A stretch of 64,000 nt of DNA from Gammaproteobacteria bacterium (GTDB lineage: Bacteria > Pseudomonadota > Gammaproteobacteria > Pseudomonadales > Azotimanducaceae): positions 1 through 64,000 of the forward strand of contig JAPPDJ010000045.1 of NCBI GenBank assembly GCA_028824555.1, given 5' to 3'. Of the stretch, positions 34,130 through 41,716 are shown one piece after another. The notes under the pieces are model-generated. The model worked only from the letters and a program-made list of their open reading frames with translations. It was not told the origin of the DNA and searched no databases. Each line of letters opens with the position of its first letter. The first letter of the stretch is position 1. Position numbers and translations under genes: made by a program.

Positions 34130-35457
34130 CCGTGCGCTCACTAGGGTGGGCTAGCACGGCTGCGGTCGAGCGCGCGCTCCGGAATCTGCGTGGCGGTACG
34201 TTGCTGCTGGCGACGGCGGTGGGCACCGCGGAGTATGGTGCGGGAGCGCCGACGGTGCGCGTCACCGTGCATCAAGCCGACTTCTTTCGTCGCCTTCTGC
34301 TGCGCGGATCCGTTGGTGCTGGCGAGAGCTACATGGATGGCGAATGGGATTGCGACGACCTGCCGGCACTGCTCCGGATCATGCTGCGCAATCGCTCGGC
34401 GCTCGAAGGCCTGGAGGGGCTCGCCTCCGTCCCCGCCGCCGTTGGCGACGCCCTCGGCCATCGGTTCCGCCGCAACACGCTGCGGGGTAGTCGCCGCAAC
34501 ATCCACGCGCACTACGACCTCGGCAACGATTTCTTCCGTATCTTTCTCGATCAGGGCATGAGCTACTCCTGCGCGGTGTACGACACCGGGGCGGAGTCGC
34601 TGGAGGAGGCTAGCGCGGCGAAGCTAGAGCGTCTTTGCCGCAAACTGCAGCTTGGCCCCGACGACCACCTGCTCGACGTCGGCTGCGGCTGGGGCGGTCT
34701 TGCCATCTACGCGGCAGAGCGCTTCGGCTGTCGCGTAACCGCAGTCACGGTGTCGGAGGCACAACATCGCCACGCTCGCGAGCGCGTCGCCGCGTGTGGC
34801 CTCGGCGAGCGCATCAAGGTGCTGGCCCGCGACTATCGCCGGGTGACGGGTCAGTTCGACAAGATCGTCTCGGTGGAGATGGTGGAAGCGGTGGGGCACG
34901 ATCATCTCGACCGCTACTTCGCCGCCTGCTCGCACCTGCTCAAGCCAAGCGGGCTCATGGCGCTGCAGGCCATCGTCATCCGCGACAGCCGCTACCGCCG
35001 TGCCCTGCACCGGGCGGACTTCATCAAGAAGCACATCTTTCCCGGCGGCTTCATCCCCAGTGTGTCGGTGCTTACCCGCGCCGCGGCGAAGGCCGACCTC
35101 ACCCTCGTGAACCTGGAGGATTTCGGCCTCGACTATGCGCGCACCTTGCGCGAGTGGCGGCTCCGTCTCGACGCTGGCGCGCATCGGCTGCCAGCGCAGC
35201 TCGCGCCACAACAACCGTCGCCTTCGGACAACGCTTCCTGCCCCAGCCCAAGCCGCCCGGCAGCCTGTCAGCAGGCGGCTGGCTCGCGCCATCCGAAGTC
35301 CGACAAACTCCTCGAAGAACGCTTCGTGCGCATGTGGCGCTTTTACTTCGCCTACTGCGAGGCAGGATTCGCCGAACGCGCCACCAGCGACGTGCAGATG
35401 CTGCTGGCGCCGGGGGGCTGGCGCGGGCCGGTGTGGCGTGCGCGAGGCTCGGCGTGA
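34126..35457 (+). CDS. cfa: Cyclopropane-fatty-acyl-phospholipid synthase homologue with repeat-derived insertion
   Basis: SAM-dependent methyltransferase acting on phospholipid acyl double bonds at the inner membrane; 443 residues. An N-terminal lipid-binding domain (VTVHQADFFRRLLLRGSVG) is followed by NIHAHYDLGNDFFRIFLDQGMSYSC, SAM motif LLDVGCGWGGLAIYAAE and VSVEMVEAVG. KKHIFPGGFIPSV and FVRMWRFYFAYCEAGF complete the family pattern. Between EWRLRLDA and ERFVRMW, where relatives are short, about 30 residues (365-394) are encoded by a copy of a dispersed repeat also found at 61.8 kb. The reading frame is intact. Overlaps the neighbours by four bases on each side. Confidence 0.92.
   Translation: MTVRSLGWASTAAVERALRNLRGGTLLLATAVGTAEYGAGAPTVRVTVHQADFFRRLLLRGSVGAGESYMDGEWDCDDLPALLRIMLRNRSALEGLEGLASVPAAVGDALGHRFRRNTLRGSRRNIHAHYDLGNDFFRIFLDQGMSYSCAVYDTGAESLEEASAAKLERLCRKLQLGPDDHLLDVGCGWGGLAIYAAERFGCRVTAVTVSEAQHRHARERVAACGLGERIKVLARDYRRVTGQFDKIVSVEMVEAVGHDHLDRYFAACSHLLKPSGLMALQAIVIRDSRYRRALHRADFIKKHIFPGGFIPSVSVLTRAAAKADLTLVNLEDFGLDYARTLREWRLRLDAGAHRLPAQLAPQQPSPSDNASCPSPSRPAACQQAAGSRHPKSDKLLEERFVRMWRFYFAYCEAGFAERATSDVQMLLAPGGWRGPVWRARGSA
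35219..35310. repeat. Dispersed repeat inside the first cyclopropane-synthase gene
   Basis: The left end, CCTTCGGACAACGCTTCCTG followed by CCCCAGCCCAAGCCG, matches 61804-61838 at 34 of 35 positions. The right end, CGAAGTCCGACAAACT, matches the end of the 61.8-kb copy (CGAAGTCCGACAGACT). It is translated in frame as a Pro/Ser/Ala-rich loop. Confidence 0.85.
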
Positions 35458-36596
35458 GGCAGCGAGGCACCGATCCTTTGGTGCGCTTGGCGGAGGCGGG
35501 AGGTGTGCCCGATGCGCTCGTGCGGCTCGGCATCCGCCAACTCATTCGCCGCCGCCTGCGCCAGGAGGGCGCTGGCGAAGGCCAGCAGTTCGCGCGAGCG
35601 ACCGGCCGCCGCGCCCGGCGAGGTGCCCGACTTGCGGCCCGCCAGCGGCACATGCTGCGGCAGCTCGAGCGCGGCCCAATCGCCGAGCACACCGCCGCCG
35701 CCAATGCACAGCACTACGACACGCCGCCGGCCTTCTTTGGTCAGGTGCTGGGGCCGCGCATGAAGTACAGCGCTTGCCTTTGGCCGGCGGGAACGACCAC
35801 GCTGGCGCAGGCCGAGGAGCGAATGCTGGAGCTCTATGCCGAGCGGGCCGGGCTTGCCGACGGGATGCGGGTGCTGGACCTCGGCTGTGGCTGGGGTTCG
35901 TTCGCGCTTTGGCTGGCCGAGCGGCACCCGGCCTCCCGCATCGTTGCGGTGTCCAACTCGACCGAGCAGCGGGGTTACATCGCCGCAACGGCAGCCGCGG
36001 CCGGCCTCGACAACGTGGAGGCCCGCACCGCCGACGTGAACGATTTCATGCCGGATGAGCGATTCGACCGCATCGTCTCGGTGGAGATGTTCGAGCACAT
36101 GCGCAACTATGCGGAACTCTTGCGACGAATCTCGTCGTGGCTGGTGGCGGACGGTGCACTGTTCGTCCACATCTTCTGCCATCGCAGCCTTGCCTATCCG
36201 TTCGAGGCGGACGGAAGCGGCGACTGGATGGCGCGCCACTTCTTCACCGGCGGGATCATGCCGGCCCGAGACACGCTCGCGCGCTTTCAGGAGCACATGC
36301 GGTTGACGCGAACGTGGGAGGTTTCTGGCAGCCACTACCGGCGCACCGCCCGCGCCTGGCTCGACAATCTCGACCGCAACCGTGAAGCCGCCGGCAAGGC
36401 GCTGTCGGTAGCGCTGCCCGCTAGCGCCGAGCAGGGCGAAGCGTGCATCCCGCTGCAACGCTGGCGCATGTTCTTCATGGCTTGCGAGGAACTGTTCGGC
36501 TTCAACGGTGGCAGCGAATGGCTTGTCTGTCACTATCGCTTCCAGCCTCGCCCCATCGCCAACGGCTTGCAGGGGGGAGTGCAGCCACTCTCGTAA
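35454..36596 (+). CDS. Second cyclopropane-synthase-family SAM methyltransferase with repeat-derived segment
   Basis: A 380-residue relative of the preceding enzyme, shorter at the N terminus. ANAQHYDTPPAFFGQVLGPRMKYSACLW, SAM motif VLDLGCGWGSFALWLAE, VSVEMFEHMRNYAELL, FVHIFCHRSLAYPFE and HFFTGGIMPARDTL define the family. The substrate-binding N domain is reduced to about 80 residues. Of these, residues 41-57 (GEGQQFARATGRRARR) come from a copy of the two-hairpin repeat. Such short homologues occur as second methyltransferases in the COG2907-DUF1365 cassette; 10-methyl or other branched-lipid synthesis is possible. Start GTG 35454 overlaps the upstream stop (GTGA). Confidence 0.88.
   Translation: MRQRGTDPLVRLAEAGGVPDALVRLGIRQLIRRRLRQEGAGEGQQFARATGRRARRGARLAARQRHMLRQLERGPIAEHTAAANAQHYDTPPAFFGQVLGPRMKYSACLWPAGTTTLAQAEERMLELYAERAGLADGMRVLDLGCGWGSFALWLAERHPASRIVAVSNSTEQRGYIAATAAAAGLDNVEARTADVNDFMPDERFDRIVSVEMFEHMRNYAELLRRISSWLVADGALFVHIFCHRSLAYPFEADGSGDWMARHFFTGGIMPARDTLARFQEHMRLTRTWEVSGSHYRRTARAWLDNLDRNREAAGKALSVALPASAEQGEACIPLQRWRMFFMACEELFGFNGGSEWLVCHYRFQPRPIANGLQGGVQPLS
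35575..35625. repeat. Two-hairpin repeat copy inside the second methyltransferase gene
   Basis: GCGAAGGCCAGCAGTTCGCG then CGAGCGA (35575-35601) matches the intergenic tag at 31068 and 55990 at nearly every position. The right arm of the first hairpin is degraded (GCGACCGGC). It is read in frame. Confidence 0.8.
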
Positions 36597-36640
36597 CGCT
36601 TTAAGCGTGGCGCGCAAGGTGCGTTGGAAGGAGGATGCGA

Positions 36641-37915
36641 ATGGGTGTGCGTCGGGGGCTCAGCGCCCGCCTCGGACGGCTCTTTGCCGTGCAGCTCACG
36701 GTTATCGGCGCGGCGACCGTGGCCGGCATCTTCGCGACGCAAGCGGTGGTGGAGGACCTGCTCACGCGGCAGGCGCTGGCGCTGGAGGCCGAGCACTTCT
36801 GGCAGCGCCGAGCCGAGAACGACGGCCACCCACTGCCGGACACGGCCAACATGCGCGGCTACCTTGGCGGGTCGTCGTTGCCGGCCGATCTCGAAGGCGA
36901 GCCGCCCGGTTTCCGCCGGCTAGCGTTCGAGGGACAAAGCCGCCTCGTGCACGTTTCCGAGCGCGCCGGGGAACGGCTGTATCTCGTCTTCAACGCCGGG
37001 CAGGTGTCGGATCTCGCCTTCTATTTCGGCATCCTTCCACTGTCGGTGGTGCTGCTGCTGATGTATGTACTGCTGTTCGTGGCCTATCGCTGGTCTCGTG
37101 CCGCGCTGTCGCCCCTCGTACGCTTGGCGCGGGAGCTCGAGACGGTGGACTTCGACCGGCCCGGCGGTGTCGCGCTCCATCTCGACGCCGTTCGCACCGT
37201 CGCCGATGCGGAAGTGGCAACGATGGTGGACGCCCTCGACCGCTTCACGAACCGGCTCGACGCCGCCATCGAGCGCGAACGCCTGTTCACCCGCGATGCC
37301 GGACACGAACTTCGCACGCCACTGGCCGTGTTCAAGGGTTCGCTGGATCTCTTGGCGCGCAACCCCGATCGTCCGTCGCACGATCAGCGGGCGCTCGCCA
37401 GGATGCGACGCACCGCCGACGACATGGAGTCTCTGCTCGAAACCCTCCTCACCTTGGCGCACGAAGAGGCGATGGCAACCGACGTGCCGGTGCAGGTGGG
37501 CGACATCGTCGCCGAAGAGGCAGGGCGTCTCGCGGATCTTGCCGAGGAGCGCCGCAATCGCCTGACGGTGCGGGAACCCGACGGTCTGCTGGTGCTGGCG
37601 CCGGAGCCGGCCGTGCGCGTGGTGGTCGGCAATCTGCTCCGCAACGCACTCGCCTATACCGAGAATGGGGAGGTGGATGTCGGCCTGGAAGATGGGCGGC
37701 TCAGGGTCTCCGACACTGGCGTCGGCATGTCGCGGCAGGAACTCGCCCGTGCCTTTGATCCGTTCTATCGCGGCGAGAAAGGGAGAGCGATGGCGCAGGG
37801 ACACGGGCTTGGACTGTCCATCGTTCGGCGGCTTACCGCGCAGTACGGCTGGACGCTTCATGCCCGCAGCAGCCCGGGACATGGCACCACGGTGGAGGTT
37901 CGGTTCTCAGAATAG
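36641..37915 (+). CDS. Sensor histidine kinase
   Basis: A 424-residue membrane kinase. TM1 is at about residues 14-34, a short periplasmic domain of about 85 residues follows, and TM2 is at about 125-148 (VVLLLMYVLLFVAYRW). A HAMP-like linker precedes the HisKA motif DAGHELRTPLAVF with His222. Then NLLRNALAYTENGE (N box), VSDTGVGMS (G1), FDPFYRGEKG (F) and GHGLGLSIVRRL (G2). The Shine-Dalgarno GGAAGGAGG favours ATG 36641 over the in-frame ATG at 36635. Its probable partner regulator lies downstream in opposite orientation. It could sense envelope lipid state. Confidence 0.93.
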   Translation: MGVRRGLSARLGRLFAVQLTVIGAATVAGIFATQAVVEDLLTRQALALEAEHFWQRRAENDGHPLPDTANMRGYLGGSSLPADLEGEPPGFRRLAFEGQSRLVHVSERAGERLYLVFNAGQVSDLAFYFGILPLSVVLLLMYVLLFVAYRWSRAALSPLVRLARELETVDFDRPGGVALHLDAVRTVADAEVATMVDALDRFTNRLDAAIERERLFTRDAGHELRTPLAVFKGSLDLLARNPDRPSHDQRALARMRRTADDMESLLETLLTLAHEEAMATDVPVQVGDIVAEEAGRLADLAEERRNRLTVREPDGLLVLAPEPAVRVVVGNLLRNALAYTENGEVDVGLEDGRLRVSDTGVGMSRQELARAFDPFYRGEKGRAMAQGHGLGLSIVRRLTAQYGWTLHARSSPGHGTTVEVRFSE

Positions 37916-37954
37916 GAGCCTGAGGCCGCAGGAATGGCGCGACAGGTTGATCCG

Positions 37955-38656
37955 TCAATCGCTGGCCGGTTGGTCGTCTGGGAAGCGCAGGCAGTAGCCG
38001 CGGCCGGGCACCGTGGTGACGATGTGCTCGGCGAAGGGGCGGTCGAGGGCTTGGCGGAGGTTGTAGATGTGGCTGCGCAGGGCGTCGCTGTGCGGCGGTT
38101 CGCCGTCCCATAGGTCGCGTTCGATGGTGCGGCGCGAGACGACGCCGGGGTGTTCGCGCAGCAAGAGCTCGAGCAGTCGGAAGGCCGTGCGCGACAGGGC
38201 AATGGGCACGCCGCCCCGGTTGACCTCGGCGGTGTCGGCGTCGAGCACGAGGTCGGCTACTTGGTAGCGGCGCGTCAGTCCTTCGGCCCGCCGCGCCAGT
38301 GCCTCGATCCGAGCCACGAGTTCGGGCATGTCGAAGGGCTTGACGAGATAGTCGTCGGCGCCGGCGTCAAAGCCCGTGAGCTTGTCTTCGAGCCGGTCCC
38401 GGGCCGTGAGCATGATGACGGGCGTGGCGATGCGGGCATCCTTGCGCAGCCGTTCGCAGACCTTGAGGCCATCCATGCCGGGCAGCATGACGTCGAGCAC
38501 CATCACGTCGTAGGTTTCGGTGACCGCGAGATGCACCGCCACCAGACCGTCGGGCGCATAGTCCACATGGTGGCCGCAGGCTTCGAGATAGGCGCCGGTG
38601 GTCTCGGCGAGCTCGGCGTGGTCCTCCGCCAGCAGGATGTCCAGGCTCCGGCTCAC
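37955..38656 (-). CDS. OmpR-family response regulator
   Basis: A 233-residue regulator. The receiver (residues 5-120) has LLAEDH, phosphoacceptor Asp in MVLDVMLPGMDG, Thr in IMLTARD and Lys in LVKPFDMPEL. The winged-helix output reads LSRTAFRLLELLLREHPGVVSRRTIERDLW, with recognition helix SDALRSHIYNLRQALD and the hairpin IVTTVPGRGYCLRF. The start is GTG 38656, and the 5' end overlaps the acyltransferase stop by 4 bp. It faces the histidine kinase gene tail to tail across 39 bp. Confidence 0.94.
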   Translation of the reverse strand: MSRSLDILLAEDHAELAETTGAYLEACGHHVDYAPDGLVAVHLAVTETYDVMVLDVMLPGMDGLKVCERLRKDARIATPVIMLTARDRLEDKLTGFDAGADDYLVKPFDMPELVARIEALARRAEGLTRRYQVADLVLDADTAEVNRGGVPIALSRTAFRLLELLLREHPGVVSRRTIERDLWDGEPPHSDALRSHIYNLRQALDRPFAEHIVTTVPGRGYCLRFPDDQPASD

Positions 38657-39513
38657 GCAGGCTTCTCCGCCGCCGAGCCCGCCAAGGCCGAACGCAAGAG
38701 CGCGTCCTTTTCCGCCCAACGCCGCGTGAGCCAAGGCTTGGCCCCTTCGCTGGCGATGACGGCGGCTGGCGTTGCCTGCACCACCACGCCAATCGGTCCG
38801 CATAGACCGGCAAGGAAATGCCAGAACAGCGGTGCCGGCCGCGGCTCGCGATAGACGATCGCCACATCCACCACCGTCACCGGCAACGGTTCGAGTGCCG
38901 CGAGGATTGCGGCGAAACCGCCAACCCGAGGCGGCAGCAACCGTTCGAGAGCGGCGCCGGGATCGCGCTTGGTCTCGCGGAAGCGAGTTCCCTCAACGAA
39001 CGCCAGCATTGCCGCCGGCGCATCGGCAAGGCCGGCGCAGGCTTCGCGGATGCGCTCGATATCGCCTCCGTTCCGCTGTGTCCTCTGGCCGCCGGCGCGG
39101 CGCCGCAGCATCGGGAAGTCGAAGGCGAGGAAGATGAGCCCCAGCACCGGAATCCACGCCAGTTCTCGCTTGCAGAGGAACTTCAGGATCGGGCCTCGGC
39201 GGGAAACGACGCTTTGCAGGACGAAGATGTCGGCCCACGAGACGTGGTTGGAGATGACGACGCAGGTCTCGTCGGCATTGAGTTCCAGCGCCGGTTGCTG
39301 CCAGGACGCGCCGGATACGGTGCCGAGCCACCAGTCGTCCACGGTCACGGCGGCGCGATACACGTCGGCGGCACGGCGGGCGAGCCAAGGGCGCATGGGC
39401 GGCACGAGCAACTTAAGCGGGAACAGGAGGAGCAGTGGCACGCACCACACAAGCAGGTTCAGCGCGATGGCGACTAGGGCTACGGTGGCCTTGGCATGTT
39501 GGCCGGCGGTCAT
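38653..39513 (-). CDS. 1-acyl-glycerol-3-phosphate acyltransferase family protein (PlsC/YihG-like)
   Basis: A 286-residue membrane acyltransferase. An N-terminal TM segment at about 12-32 (ALVAIALNLLVWCVPLLLLF) precedes the catalytic NHVSWADIFVL (H-x4-D) and the substrate-binding FVEGTRFRETKRD (EGTR). It lacks a second enzyme domain. It acylates lysophosphatidate-like acceptors at the inner membrane. The ATG overlaps the stop of the DUF1295 gene (ATGA), and its own stop overlaps the regulator start. All three are therefore one operon. Confidence 0.88.
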   Translation of the reverse strand: MTAGQHAKATVALVAIALNLLVWCVPLLLLFPLKLLVPPMRPWLARRAADVYRAAVTVDDWWLGTVSGASWQQPALELNADETCVVISNHVSWADIFVLQSVVSRRGPILKFLCKRELAWIPVLGLIFLAFDFPMLRRRAGGQRTQRNGGDIERIREACAGLADAPAAMLAFVEGTRFRETKRDPGAALERLLPPRVGGFAAILAALEPLPVTVVDVAIVYREPRPAPLFWHFLAGLCGPIGVVVQATPAAVIASEGAKPWLTRRWAEKDALLRSALAGSAAEKPA

Positions 39514-40382
39514 CGGCGCGGCGGCAACGGCAACAGCATGGGCGTGCGCTCGCGATAGCGGCGATAGGCGGCGTCCTCCCCCCAACGCTTCTTGGCGCGC
39601 GCATCGAGCAGGGGAATGCCGCTGACGAAGGTGAGCTGCAGGCCGATCAGGAGGGGCGAAAGCAAGGTGGCAAGCTGCCAGCCTTGCAGCGCCGGCGCCG
39701 CGGCCAGCGCCACCCCGCACCAAAGCAGTATTTCGCCGAGATAGTTCGGGTGGCGGCACCAGGCCCAGAGTCCGGTATCGATGAAGCGCTCGGCGTTCTC
39801 CGGGCGCATGCGGAAACGCCGCTTTTGCTCGTCGGCAAGCACTTCGATGGCGAAGCCAGCCAGCCACAGCGCCGCGCCGGCGAGCAACCAGCCATCGAGG
39901 CCCGGCGCCGCGGCCGGCGACGTGATGGCCGCCAGCGCCGGCGCACAGGCAAGTGACACCCACGCGCCCTGCAGCGTCCAGGTCATCAGGAACGCCGGCA
40001 GCCGCGCTTTCAGCCGGTCGAACCGGCGATCCGCACCCGTGCGGCGAATGCGAAGGAACAGGAAGAGGCCCAGGCGCACTGCCCACACCGCCACAAACGC
40101 GGCGAGCAAGCCGCTGCGGAGATCGACGGCACCCGATGCCAAGAGCGCCACGACCAGGACGGTCAAGTAGGTCGTAGAACCGGTGAGGTCGAAGAAGTGC
40201 TCCGAACGCGAGAGCCACGCCGGCACGAAGGCCAGCCACTGCATGGCGTAGGCGATGACCACACACCAGGCAAACACGGGCAGCGCGCCCCAGCGGCTGC
40301 CGCCATCTCCTCCGGCCAGGGCGACCGAGAGGCCCACGAGGATCGCGCCAGCGACCCCCAGCCACGCGGTCAGTCGATTCAC
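39510..40382 (-). CDS. DUF1295 membrane protein (steroid 5alpha-reductase-like superfamily)
   Basis: A 290-residue polytopic membrane protein with about seven hydrophobic segments. It ends with the DUF1295 signature FIDTGLWAWCRHPNYLGEIL and RAKKRWGEDAAYRRYRERTP, the NADPH-side region shared with steroid 5alpha-reductases and ICMT-type methyltransferases. DUF1295 genes often flank COG2907/cfa cassettes, as here. The enzymatic role is unknown; reduction of an acyl or isoprenoid double bond is a fair guess. Start GTG 40382 with GAGAGG upstream. It is divergent from the Rieske gene. Confidence 0.85.
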   Translation of the reverse strand: MNRLTAWLGVAGAILVGLSVALAGGDGGSRWGALPVFAWCVVIAYAMQWLAFVPAWLSRSEHFFDLTGSTTYLTVLVVALLASGAVDLRSGLLAAFVAVWAVRLGLFLFLRIRRTGADRRFDRLKARLPAFLMTWTLQGAWVSLACAPALAAITSPAAAPGLDGWLLAGAALWLAGFAIEVLADEQKRRFRMRPENAERFIDTGLWAWCRHPNYLGEILLWCGVALAAAPALQGWQLATLLSPLLIGLQLTFVSGIPLLDARAKKRWGEDAAYRRYRERTPMLLPLPPRR

Positions 40383-40619
40383 GCCCCGCCTCTCACTTTC
40401 GTCCGTTTGGGGCCGATGGCGATGCGAAGCTTCGGTTTCACGACTGCTTTGTACCGCGTTGCGCACCGAATTGCGACTCTGCGGGAAGTGGCCATCGGCA
40501 GCTTGAGGGCGAAAGCGAGCACGAGAGTTCCCTATGGCGGCTTGGCCGGGGCAATGAGCCTTGCCGAAGACGCCAAGGTGCCGGTTTGACATCGACCTGC
40601 GGGCTATGGACAGTTGCAA

Positions 40620-41642
40620 ATGGTGATTGAAGATCCACCGATGGACACCGAGTCGACCAAGGGCAGCCGCCAACGCTTGCACCCGTTTCCCGACGGCTGG
40701 TACGTCGTCGAGCAGAGCTCGCGCCTGCCTGTGGGCAAGTTGGTGGAAAAGCAGTGGATGGGTCACGAGATCGTCGTCTGGCGCGATCGATCCGGTGCGG
40801 TTTGCGTTGCCGACGCAGTCTGCCCTCATCTCGGCGCTCATCTGGGTCCGCGTGGCGGCGGCATGGTGTCGGATGATTGCCTGGTCTGCCCCTTCCACGG
40901 CTTTCGCTACGACACCACCGGGCGCTGCGTGGCGACGCCGGACGGGCCGCCGCCGCGGTCGGCGCAGTTGACCCAATTCGAGGTGGCGGAGTGCAACGGC
41001 TTCGTGTTCGGTTGGTATCACGGCAGGGGCGAGGCACCCCGGTGGCGGCCTCAGGAAGTGTCGGTGGGGAAGCGGGCGCGGTCGCTTGCCGTACTGCGCC
41101 TGCGCGCGCACCCGCAGACCACCACGGAGAACTCGGTGGACAGCGCCCACCTTGGCCACGTGCACGGGTATCAGGAACTGAGGCAGACGGCTGCGACCGA
41201 GATCGAAGGCCCGATTCTGTCGAGTTCCTATGCCTTCACCCGCAACATGCTCACCCCCGGCCTGCGCTTGTTCAAGCTTTCCGTGGAAATCGCCATCTCC
41301 GTGTGGGGGCTTGGGGTTTCGACGGTGTTAATCAAGGGCCGTGGCGGCCTGCGCGTGCGCCAATGGGTGCTGGCGACGCCTGTGGATGGCGAGCTGATCG
41401 ATTTGTGGCTCGGAATGGACCTGGAGGCGCCGCCGCACGAGTGCTGGCTGCGTGGCCCGCTGGCGGCGCTTGTTCGAGCCATCCTGCCGCGCCTGTTCCT
41501 GCACGAGTTGGTGCTGGAAGTGCGCAAGGACGCGCAGATCTGGGCAAGGCAGGACTATCGACCACGGCCCGTATTCTCCGGAGCGGATCGCGACCTGCTG
41601 CGCTTTCGCCGATACTGCGAGCAGTTCTACGCTGGCTCGTAG
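40620..41642 (+). CDS. Rieske non-haem iron oxygenase, steroid/sterol-oxygenase-like
   Basis: About 340 residues. The Rieske cluster ligands are in CPHLGAHLG and CPFHGFRYDTTG (C-x-H, C-x2-H; about residues 67-95). The mononuclear iron site lies in ENSVDSAHLGHVHG, giving Asp-x2-His-x4-His. The overall plan, with a single C-terminal domain ending YRPRPVFSGADRDLLRFRRYCEQFY, resembles KshA, Neverland/DAF-36 and SdmA, which oxidise steroid nuclei. The ATG at 40620 is preferred; 40641 is possible. No reductase gene is adjacent. It starts the run towards the RND pump and P450. Confidence 0.85.
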   Translation: MVIEDPPMDTESTKGSRQRLHPFPDGWYVVEQSSRLPVGKLVEKQWMGHEIVVWRDRSGAVCVADAVCPHLGAHLGPRGGGMVSDDCLVCPFHGFRYDTTGRCVATPDGPPPRSAQLTQFEVAECNGFVFGWYHGRGEAPRWRPQEVSVGKRARSLAVLRLRAHPQTTTENSVDSAHLGHVHGYQELRQTAATEIEGPILSSSYAFTRNMLTPGLRLFKLSVEIAISVWGLGVSTVLIKGRGGLRVRQWVLATPVDGELIDLWLGMDLEAPPHECWLRGPLAALVRAILPRLFLHELVLEVRKDAQIWARQDYRPRPVFSGADRDLLRFRRYCEQFYAGS

Positions 41643-41716
41643 CGCCACAGGTATGATGCCGGGCGAAGCGCTGTGGGGAGCGGGACGCCATCAAGGATGG
41701 CGGAACGGATACAAGG

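Noticed and set aside
40416-40589. A 57-residue plus-strand open frame in the DUF1295-Rieske gap
   Set aside because: No Shine-Dalgarno, no recognisable similarity, and short open frames are common in this composition.
40586-40610. Promoter with a perfect TTGACA before the Rieske gene
   Set aside because: The nearest -10-like TATGGA is only 13 bp away and just 10 bp from the start codon, too close for a normal sigma-70 promoter.
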